Below, in pieces: positions 1-8,500 of a DNA stretch of 64,000 nucleotides. A program made the translations under genes and the position numbers. This DNA is from Pedobacter chinensis. GTDB lineage: Bacteria > Bacteroidota > Bacteroidia > Sphingobacteriales > Sphingobacteriaceae. The stretch covers positions 62,001-126,000 of the forward strand of contig NZ_QPKV01000001.1 of assembly GCF_003339865.1 (NCBI RefSeq), given 5' to 3'. The notes under the pieces are model-generated. The model did not search any database. It saw nothing but the letters and a program-made list of their open reading frames with translations, and was not told the origin of the DNA. Position 1 is the first letter of the stretch, and each line of letters opens with the position of its first letter.

Positions 1-1532
1 TTACATTAGCTACAGTTTTCATGGTTAAAACAACACCTTCAGGATTTATTCCTACTGAAGACCAGGGCTTTATTGCCATTGCAGTAAATACGCCATCAGG
101 AACATCGTTAGATGGAACACAAAAAGTAATGACAGAAGCTGAAAATACTTTGAGAGGTTTGGATGCATCGAGATTTGTGACTGCCATTTCTGGTTTTAAC
201 TTATTAACCAATTCAACCAGCCCATCATCAGCAGTTGTTTTCGTATTGCTTAAACCGAATGAAGAGCGGGGGAATGTTAAAAATATTGAAGAGATCATGA
301 ATCAGGTACGCGGTAAGCTAGGCGGTATTTCCGGTGGAAGTTTCTTCGTGTTCAGTTTTCCAACCGTTCCAGGTTTTAGTAATGTGGAGGCTTTGGATAT
401 GGTATTGCAGGATAAAACGGGCGGTAAGCTTGATAAGTTCAGCGGTATTTCCCAAGCTTTTATCGGCGAGTTGATGAAGCGTCCTGAAATTGCAGTTGCC
501 TTTACCAGTTTCAAGGCCGATTATCCGCAATTACAATTGGATATCAACGATGAAAAGGCTGATCAATTAGGGGTAAATGTGAAAGATATTCTGCAAACCA
601 TGCAGACTTATTTCGGTAGTGCTCAGGCATCAGATTTTAACCGTTTTGGTAAGTATTACCGCGTGGTGGTTCAGGCCGATGTTCAGGACAGGGCAGATCC
701 ATCATCAATCGACCGGGTTTTTGTGAAAAGCAATCGGGGCGAAATGGTTCCTATCAATACTTTGGTAAAATTAAGCCGTATTTATGGCTCTGAAACCGCA
801 TCAAGGTATAATCTGTTCAACTCTATTTCTATCAATGCCATTCCTAAACCTGGTTTTAGTTCTGGTGATGCCATCAAGGCGATTGAAGAGGTTGCTGAAA
901 AACAACTGCCAGCGGGTTATAGTTACGAATTTTCAGGCCAAACACGTGAAGAAATTTCTTCAGGAGGTCAATCTACAGTGATATTTTTATTGTGCCTGGT
1001 ATTTATTTACTTCTTACTTTCTGCACAATATGAGAGTTACATTTTACCTCTGGCTGTAATTTTATCAATTCCTGCCGGGATATTTGGTGTGTTTGTGGCC
1101 ATTGGTTTAACAGGGATTGAGAATAACATTTACGTTCAGGTGGCACTGATTATGCTGATCGGGTTGCTTGCCAAAAATGCGATATTGATTGTGGAATTCG
1201 CAGTACAGCGAAGACGGGCCGGACAACCTCTTGTCGCATCAGCTTTAGAGGCTGCGAAATTAAGATTGCGTCCAATCATCATGACCTCGCTGGCTTTCAT
1301 TGTGGGATTAATTCCAATGATGGGTGCTACAGGACCATCAGCTCAAGGTAATCACTCGATTAGTATTGGTGCGGCAGGTGGTATGGTATCTGGAGTGATT
1401 TTAGGTTTGTTCATCATTCCTGTACTCTTCATTGTTTTCCAGTATTTACAAGAAAAAATTTCAAAAAAATCACAAGCGGTTGTTCGCCATCACGAAGAAC
1501 CAGTTAATCATATAGTTTATGAAACGGTTTAA
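1..1532 (+). CDS. RND efflux permease (HAE1/AcrB type), C-terminal half, 5' end outside window
   Basis: Inner-membrane proton-driven drug/metabolite exporter subunit. The reading frame is already open at base 3, so the gene begins upstream; about 510 of the usual ~1050 residues are present. The RND signature FIPTEDQGF opens the visible part, followed by the second periplasmic porter/docking domain and the C-terminal membrane bundle. That bundle includes an IGLLAKNAILIVEFA segment and an RLRPIIMTSLAFIVGLIPM segment, both typical of HAE1 pumps. The stop overlaps the start of the next gene (a TolC-like factor) by 14 bp, so the two are translationally coupled; a membrane-fusion protein gene would be expected upstream. 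The substrate cannot be read from the sequence. The family call is firm. Confidence 0.93.
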   Translation, partial: TLATVFMVKTTPSGFIPTEDQGFIAIAVNTPSGTSLDGTQKVMTEAENTLRGLDASRFVTAISGFNLLTNSTSPSSAVVFVLLKPNEERGNVKNIEEIMNQVRGKLGGISGGSFFVFSFPTVPGFSNVEALDMVLQDKTGGKLDKFSGISQAFIGELMKRPEIAVAFTSFKADYPQLQLDINDEKADQLGVNVKDILQTMQTYFGSAQASDFNRFGKYYRVVVQADVQDRADPSSIDRVFVKSNRGEMVPINTLVKLSRIYGSETASRYNLFNSISINAIPKPGFSSGDAIKAIEEVAEKQLPAGYSYEFSGQTREEISSGGQSTVIFLLCLVFIYFLLSAQYESYILPLAVILSIPAGIFGVFVAIGLTGIENNIYVQVALIMLIGLLAKNAILIVEFAVQRRRAGQPLVASALEAAKLRLRPIIMTSLAFIVGLIPMMGATGPSAQGNHSISIGAAGGMVSGVILGLFIIPVLFIVFQYLQEKISKKSQAVVRHHEEPVNHIVYETV

Positions 1533-2925
1533 TATTTTTACCATCCTGCTCCTGGCTTTGATCTGGAGCGGATGTTCAGTTTCTAAAGATTTATCTCTGC
1601 CAAATGTTGCGCCGGGATTATTTAGAAATTCAATACCCAAAGATTCATCAAGTATTGGCGATTTGCCTTTAAAAAGCTTTATCAATGATCTTACTGTTCA
1701 GAATTTAATCGATACGGCATTGATTAAAAATTATGATATGCAAATTGCATTGAAAAATATAGATGCAGCAGAAGTATTGTTCAAACAATCAAAACTAGGT
1801 TATTTGCCTGAATTGAAACTACAGGTTGCAGCGAGTTCAAGCCGCCCATCAGATAACAGCTTAAACGGGTTAAGCTTAAATCAATTTACAGGCTCAACCC
1901 ATATTGAAGATTATAATGCCAATCTTGGCGTATTTTGGGAGGCTGATATTTGGGGGAAAATCCGTAATCAGAAAGCTGGCGCTTTAGCCAGTTTTTTGCA
2001 GACCGAAGAGGCACGTAAAGCAGTTCAAACCCGTTTAGTTGCCAATGTTGCGCAGGGTTATTATAATTTATTAATGCTCGATGCACAATTGGAAATTGCA
2101 AAGAAAAACCTGAAACTGAGTGATAGTACATTAAGAATCATCAATTTGCAGTTCGAGGCAGGTCAGGTTACTTCATTGGCTATTCAACAAGCTGAAGCCC
2201 AACAATTAAATGCAGCGCAATTGATTCCACGCCTGGAGCAAAATGTAACTTTACAGGAAAATGCCCTGAACATATTAATCGGCACATTACCAAAGGCAAT
2301 TAACAGAAACAATCGCCTGGATAAGATGAGTATTCCTCAGGATTTAAATGCTGGCTTTCCATCAGCACTGTTAAGTCGGAGGCCGGATATTAAATCAGCA
2401 GAATTGGCTTTAAATGTGGCTAATGCTAAGGTTGGCGTGGCGAAAGCAAGCTTATATCCTTCGTTAGTTATTACAGCTAATGGTGGCGTGAATTCGTTTA
2501 AAGCCAGCAATTGGTTTAGTGTGCCTGCGTCATTGTTTGGTATAGTTTCCGGTGGGGTCACACAGCCCATTTTTCAAAGAGGACAGTTGAAATCGAATCT
2601 GGAACTGGCCAAAATAGATAGAGAGAAAACAGTTATTCAATTCCGCCAATCAGTTTTAAATGCAGTAGGAGAGGTTTCTGATGAGCTTACCAAAGTGGAA
2701 AAATTGAAAATGCAATATAGCATTGCTGAAAAGAGAGCACAGACTTTGCAGCAAGCATCTAAAAATGCCAGTTTATTATTTAAAAGTGGAATGGCCAATT
2801 ATTTAGAAGTTATTACTGCCCAAGGAAATTTATTACAAAGTGAACTGGAGTTAACTGCAATCAAAACAGAACAATTAAATGCAGTTGTTGGTTTATACCG
2901 TTCGCTAGGCGGTGGCTGGAATTAG
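1519..2925 (+). CDS. Outer-membrane efflux factor, TolC/OprM (NodT) family lipoprotein
   Basis: Outer-membrane channel of a tripartite efflux pump, partner of the overlapping RND permease. The 468-residue length fits OprM/CusC proteins. The N-terminus is a lipoprotein signal (hydrophobic stretch then LIWSGC lipobox, Cys about residue 19), so mature protein is probably lipid-anchored. Two OEP repeats follow, with the typical GVFWEADIWGK segment in the first half and RRPDIKSAE plus ANAKVGVAKASLYPSL at the start of the second. The ATG lies inside the permease 3' end. No local regulator is visible. Confidence 0.93.
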   Translation: MKRFNIFTILLLALIWSGCSVSKDLSLPNVAPGLFRNSIPKDSSSIGDLPLKSFINDLTVQNLIDTALIKNYDMQIALKNIDAAEVLFKQSKLGYLPELKLQVAASSSRPSDNSLNGLSLNQFTGSTHIEDYNANLGVFWEADIWGKIRNQKAGALASFLQTEEARKAVQTRLVANVAQGYYNLLMLDAQLEIAKKNLKLSDSTLRIINLQFEAGQVTSLAIQQAEAQQLNAAQLIPRLEQNVTLQENALNILIGTLPKAINRNNRLDKMSIPQDLNAGFPSALLSRRPDIKSAELALNVANAKVGVAKASLYPSLVITANGGVNSFKASNWFSVPASLFGIVSGGVTQPIFQRGQLKSNLELAKIDREKTVIQFRQSVLNAVGEVSDELTKVEKLKMQYSIAEKRAQTLQQASKNASLLFKSGMANYLEVITAQGNLLQSELELTAIKTEQLNAVVGLYRSLGGGWN

Positions 2926-2946
2926 ATTTGTAATACCGCTCACAAA

Positions 2947-3253
2947 TTAACCGCAAAGAACGCAAAGTCGAGGCGCAAAGAACGACAAGGTAGGTACACA
3001 ATAAAATAACCACAGAGTACACCGAGTAAAGGCACAGAGGACACAAAGCTTTATGTTTTTCTTGGTGTTCTCTGTGAAAATCTTTGTGTTCTTTGTGGTA
3101 AAAAAACTGCTTTGCGTACTTTGCAGTTATATGTTACACTTCCATTCAAACCAAAGACATAGGGAACAAGAGCTTTATGTTTTTCTTGGTGTTCTCTGTG
3201 GAAATCTTTGTGTTCTTTGTGGTAAAAAACTGCTTTGCGTACTTTGCGGTTAA
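2947..3253. repeat. Composite inverted/direct repeat between the efflux operon and nhaA
   Basis: This fills the 324-bp spacer. Outer arms 2947-2967 and 3233-3253 are inverted copies matching at 20 of 21 positions (TTAACCGCAAAG...). Inside, a block of about 81 bp occurs twice in direct orientation (3047-3128 and 3171-3251) with few differences. The left part (about 3008-3048) is an imperfect complement of these blocks. The right arm contains the nhaA stop codon. Short ORFs through it are low-complexity (LCVLC-type) translations of the repeat and are not genes. Confidence 0.8.
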
Positions 3254-4404
3254 ACTTTTTTTACCGCTTTCAAAAACACAAAACCAATCATTCCTGATAG
3301 CACAGATGCTGTTAAAATTGCAAACTTAGCTTCTAAAATATGTAGTTCATCATTAAATGAAAGCATTGCAATGAATATCGACATGGTAAAACCGATACCT
3401 GCCAGCATTCCTAATCCCAGAATATGTTTCCAACCTGCTCCCGTTGGTAAATCAGCCCATTTAAGTTTTACTGCCAGCCAACTGAAGAAAGTAACCCCAA
3501 TGGTTTTCCCGGCAAATAAGCCAATGATAATTCCAAATCCTAAAGGAGAGATTAGGCCTTTAAACATCTCTTTTTCAATAGTGATATTGGTATTTGCCAA
3601 AGCAAAAATTGGCATAATCAAATAATTTACAGGGATAGTTAAAGCATGTTCCAGTTTCTCCAAAGGAGATAAAACATCAGTTTCATTGGTTGGAATGGTA
3701 AAAGCTAAAAGTACTCCGGCGATGGTTGCATGGATGCCGGAATGATGAATGAAATACCAAAGAAATATGCCTGGAATTATATAGAAAATGATGCTCTTTA
3801 CACCGAGGTAATTCATCAAAGCCAGCAGCACCAAAACTCCACCAGCCATTGCCAGGTATTCGAAATGAATTTGATTGGTATAAAATATGGCAATAACCAG
3901 AATGGCCCCCAGATCATCAACAATAGCGAGCGCCGCTAAAAATATTTTCAAACTTGCCGGAACATTTTTTCCAAGCATGGCAATGATGGCCAATGCAAAT
4001 GCAATATCTGTTGCCATTGGAATTCCCCAACCGCCAGCAGTAGCTGTTCCATTATTGAATAAAGTATAAATTATGGCAGGCACAAGCATTCCGCCTAGTG
4101 CTGCTATAACTGGCAAGGCAGCACTTTTCACTGAAGATAACTCGCCCTCAATTAACTCCCGCTTGATTTCTAACCCGACCAATAGAAAGAATACAGCCAT
4201 TAAGGCATCGTTAATCCAGGCTAAAATGCTGTAATTTACTGCTCCAAAACCAAGTTCAGTTTCTAAAAATGTTTCAAAGCTTTCTTTTAATGATGAGTTT
4301 GCGATTAACAAAGAAATGGCTACGCAAATCAATAATAAAAAACCACCTACCTGACCCGATCTTAAAAAACGCTTGAATATTTCCAGATTGATGATTTTCG
4401 TCAT
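3250..4404 (-). CDS. nhaA: Na+/H+ antiporter NhaA
   Basis: Inner-membrane electrogenic sodium/proton antiporter for pH and sodium homeostasis. At 384 residues it matches NhaA length. The paired aspartates of the transport site are present in AIVDDLGAILVIAIFY, preceded by the ATDIAFALAIIAMLG segment, and about 12 hydrophobic segments run through the protein. It reads as a single gene: its 3' end is embedded in a repeat and a terminator for the next minus-strand unit lies upstream. No NhaR-like regulator is nearby. Confidence 0.97.
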   Translation of the reverse strand: MTKIINLEIFKRFLRSGQVGGFLLLICVAISLLIANSSLKESFETFLETELGFGAVNYSILAWINDALMAVFFLLVGLEIKRELIEGELSSVKSAALPVIAALGGMLVPAIIYTLFNNGTATAGGWGIPMATDIAFALAIIAMLGKNVPASLKIFLAALAIVDDLGAILVIAIFYTNQIHFEYLAMAGGVLVLLALMNYLGVKSIIFYIIPGIFLWYFIHHSGIHATIAGVLLAFTIPTNETDVLSPLEKLEHALTIPVNYLIMPIFALANTNITIEKEMFKGLISPLGFGIIIGLFAGKTIGVTFFSWLAVKLKWADLPTGAGWKHILGLGMLAGIGFTMSIFIAMLSFNDELHILEAKFAILTASVLSGMIGFVFLKAVKKV

Positions 4405-4513
4405 GCCGGTAAAAATAAGAAAAAAAGGAAAGCATGGTCACAGAATATTTTCTTCACTGATTTCCAGTGTGAGGCGAAGCAGGTTTAATTTTTAGCAAAA
4501 AAATCACTACGAA

Positions 4514-4558
4514 AAAGCCGCAGAATCATAGATTTAAAATCTACAAATCTGCGGCTTT
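4514..4558 (-). terminator. Intrinsic terminator after porP/sprF
   Basis: An 11-bp perfect stem (AAAGCCGCAGA and its complement) encloses a second small 7-bp hairpin. Read on the minus strand the 3' arm runs into a T tract. It lies about 30 bp beyond the porP/sprF stop codon. Confidence 0.85.
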
Positions 4559-4586
4559 AGAAATTCGTGATGAACTCAAGTACCGA

Positions 4587-5507
4587 TTATGGTTTCTTCC
4601 CGATATTCAAACGGATATTTATTTCAAAATCACCATCAGTATAGCCACTAATGGCAGAAGTTGCTGTATTGTAATAAGCCATGAAATATAAAGTCGATTT
4701 ATAATTCATTCCAAAACCAACAGTCGCGTTTTGAGTATTATGGTACATCGCCATCACATATAATTTATCGTTTGCAAAATTGGCATTTACACCGGCATCC
4801 CATAAATTTTTGTAATTTTTAATCCCCCTGAAAACACCTTTTGGTTCCAGACTGATTCCATTTATTCCGGTTCCCAAATCAAATTTATAGCTTATTGCAG
4901 AGTAAAAGGTTGGTTTATCAGCGAAGTTTAAATCATCATTTCTGAACACTGAACGCATATTCGGAATGGCACCTTCAACAGTTAAGCCTTTTGAAGTATA
5001 GGAAACGCCAAAATCGCCATCCAGGTAAGAACCCCTATCATTAAAGCGGGCAATTGATGGATCATTGAGGTCGCTGTTTCTAACACTGCCTAAATCAAGC
5101 CGATCTCTGCTCACGCCAAAGGAAACACCAAAGTTTAACTGTTGTTCCTGATCACTTAAGGGTAAATGGTAAGCAAATGTTCCTACGGCTTTTGTACGTT
5201 GAAGTCCTCCTGATTTTTCATTATAAACATTTACTCCCCAACCCACTTTATTTAGTTTTTCATCCATTGTTACACTTTGGGTAATCGGTGCACCTGGAAT
5301 GTTAGACCATTGTTTACGGAAACTTCCATTAATATTGAAACCGTCATTTATACCTGCCATGGATGGATTGACTAAATACCGGTTCTGGAAATATTGAGCA
5401 TTCAATGGAAGGATCTGTGCCTTTGCTGAATTAAAAAATAATAGGCCTGTAGCAAATAGAAACGTTACGCGACGCACTTGCTTTATGTTTTTTGTAATTG
5501 CTTTCAT
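4587..5507 (-). CDS. PorP/SprF family type IX secretion outer-membrane protein
   Basis: Predicted outer-membrane beta-barrel of the PorP/SprF family, which works with T9SS cargos carrying type B (gliding-motility) C-terminal domains. The 306-residue protein has a signal peptide ending near FFNSAKAQ, the family opening QYFQNRYLVNPSMAGIND, and alternating strands to the C-terminus. It starts 8 bp after the stop of the giant T9SS cargo gene, the usual arrangement for a dedicated cargo/partner pair, and a terminator follows. The call is family level; the specific role in exporting its neighbour is inference. Confidence 0.9.
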   Translation of the reverse strand: MKAITKNIKQVRRVTFLFATGLLFFNSAKAQILPLNAQYFQNRYLVNPSMAGINDGFNINGSFRKQWSNIPGAPITQSVTMDEKLNKVGWGVNVYNEKSGGLQRTKAVGTFAYHLPLSDQEQQLNFGVSFGVSRDRLDLGSVRNSDLNDPSIARFNDRGSYLDGDFGVSYTSKGLTVEGAIPNMRSVFRNDDLNFADKPTFYSAISYKFDLGTGINGISLEPKGVFRGIKNYKNLWDAGVNANFANDKLYVMAMYHNTQNATVGFGMNYKSTLYFMAYYNTATSAISGYTDGDFEINIRLNIGKKP

Positions 5508-5515
5508 GTCTGTAA

Positions 5516-8500
5516 TTAGTCTCTAATAATGTTAATGTATCCCTTGAAAGTGCCGATGCCATTACCTAAATCGATAATGTAGTAGTATGTTCCTTCAGCA
5601 AGCGGACTTCCGTTTACTGTTCCATCCCAATCATTTGTATAAGTTTTTTTGGTGTATAAAATACGCCCGGCCTTGTCAAAAATTTTCAAGGTGTTGTTCG
5701 GATAATAATCAATGTTTTTAACAATGAATTTATCATTATAACCATCTCCATTTGGTGTTATAACTGTACTGGCCTCTAATTTATAATCATCCATAACAGT
5801 GATGGTAATGCTTTGTTCAGATGTACAGCCATTGGCATTCGTTACCACAACTTTATAGGTACCACTCTGTTTTGGTCTGATTGTTACTGCTGCGGCATTC
5901 TGCCCGCTAATGATTTCAGCACCGGTCCAACTATATTGATTACCACCGCTTGCAGTTAACAGAATGGCATCTCCTTTAGAAATTGACGTTCCTTTATTAC
6001 TATTAATGATAACAACTGGCAAAGGATTTACCGTTATGGTTGCTGTTCCGGTTTGCGCTTGTCCGCAGTTTGCATCTTTCACATTTACTAAGTTATATGC
6101 AAAAATACCTGCCACATTTGTTGGTGCTGTAATGGTTACTGATGAGCTTGTTCCATCTGTTGTGATGGTTTGATTTGTCCCTCCGTTAATGTTATAAGTA
6201 AAAGTATAAGGTGCTATACCATTGGTACCATTAAAAGTTATGGTCGGAGCCGTTCCATTTAAACAAACTGCTGTTGTTCCGGCAATTGTTCCTGTAGCGG
6301 TTGCAGTAACTGTTAGTTTAAATGTTTTTGTAATTTTATCAATGCCCCCAAAATCTGTCCCGCCATTATCCATTGCCGTTACCGTGATATTGGCCACGCC
6401 GCTTACATTGTTTTTTAAATGGTAAGTGATTGTTCCCTTATCTGTTCCATTTGCAGCGATAGATAAAACATCGAATAAATTTGCATGATCAGAACTTACT
6501 GAAAGTGTGATGGTTTGAGTGGTTTCAGGGCCTGCTGATATTCCTGTAACGGCAATGGTTTGATTCGCTGATGAATAACAAACGTTTTGATCAGCAATTT
6601 CATCCATTGTTGGAACGCCATTTCCAAATAAATATCTTGATTTAATTGGGTAATGATCAGTCGTTGTAGAACTATAATTGGTAACCAGGTTTTTAACTGC
6701 ATCCATCACTTCTGCAGAGGCCGGGATATAATTTTTATTTAAATCTTTTGAGATGATCACATTATCAATAACCGTATTAAAGCCAGTAGTGGATTGCTTG
6801 CCTGCCAGGCTTAATGGTAAAGTAATAGGGAAATAATTAGCAACATCCTGAGTGAAATCAGAATAGGATGTGCCTGTTCCTGCCGGCATAGGGGCAATGG
6901 TTTTGTCGGGATCCAACACATCGTTAAAATCACCTAAAATAATTACTTTTTTACCAGCAAGATTAGAGTCAATCCAGTCTTTTAACTGTTTATTTCCCCC
7001 TTTTCTACGGTTGTAAGAATCAATCTGATCGGCAGTTGTTCCGGTATTGGCTTTTGCATGGATTTCAATAAAATAAACTGTATCCAATTTGTTGTTGATT
7101 TTTATCTGGGCCTGCATCATATAAGGGAAACGACCAGATGACCAATTTTTGTAAGGTGTTCCATCAGCGCTGGTAGAAGCAACTGCCGGATCGTAAGTAT
7201 CTCTCAAAACACCTAAAGTTGAAATCGGTTTGATTTGATCTGTACGATACATGAATGCTAATTTCTGTGCTAATGGATAGTCAGCATCTGCTTTATCATC
7301 AGCATAAGAACCAAATTCACTAAACAGAACATTATATCCAGCAGGTAAAACCGTATTTCTAAACAGGGTAGTATCAACAACTTCTGCGAAACCATAAACA
7401 TCTGCATTTAAATTGTTTACAATTGTTCTAACATTTGCAGCCTGTAAAGCATCATTGGTTGGGGCCTGAGCAGGACTTCCAAACCATTCGATATTCCAGT
7501 TTACAACTTCCAGGCTGTTTGCTGTGTCAAAAGTATTTCCTATAAAGCTGATTGTTTTATTGGCTGATCCGGAAGATGTAATGCTTAAATTTCCAATATA
7601 GTTTGTATTGGCTACAGTTGGAGAAAATTTAGCATAAACCGTTGGAGAAGTGTTGTTAATATCAGCTTTAGCGTACGTTACAGATTGACCAAAACTACCT
7701 CCGGTTGTTTTGGAGATGCTGAAATTTGCAGGGGCAGTTAAGGTCACGTCGCCTGTTAAATTTCCGGCAGAGAAAACAAATGTATTTTCGGCAGAAGTAG
7801 TACCTGGCGCCTGAAAGCCAAAATTTAAACTCGTTGTAGATGTTGTAATATCAACAGCCGGAGGTGTACTGGAGTTGGTTACAGCAAAATCGTCAACTGT
7901 CCATCTACTTGCAGACGATGTGGTAGAATTATAAACAATAGCCACATAAACCGGCGAACCTTTATAAGCTGATAAATCAATATTATCTGACTTTATCCAT
8001 CTGTCTGAACCAGTTTCCGGAAATTTACCATCTAAAGAAGTCCAGGTTGCTAAAGCCGGATCTCCTGTTCCACTGTAATTGCTTGATACCTTTAACTGAA
8101 GTTTATCTCCTGCAAAAGCAGACCTTGTCCAGAAAGATAAAATGGCATAATTAAATGATGAAATATTTAGTGCCGGAGAAATTAACCAGTCCTCATTCTG
8201 AACATTTCCGCCTGAATAACCATTAATTTGCAGCGCATTACCCAAACTGGCGGCTCCTGTTGGGTCTGAAGCATCATGTCCAAAAGTAGTGGTACAACCC
8301 CAGGTTTGTGGGCCTGTTACACTGTATTGATAAAAACCATCAGACAGTGCAGAACTTCCAACAGTGGTGCAGTTTTCAAAATTAAAAGCAGTTTGATTTG
8401 GATCGATTCCAGGACCGGTCAGCGCAAGTGTAACAGTAGGTGCGCCAGCACTGGAATGTAAAATTGCTCCCGTTGAATTTCCTGTTGTAGTTGGGCTGAA

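Noticed and set aside
3047..3251. CRISPR-like repeat-spacer arrangement
   Set aside because: Only two ~81-bp copies, far too long for CRISPR repeats, no cas genes, and inverted relatives alongside.
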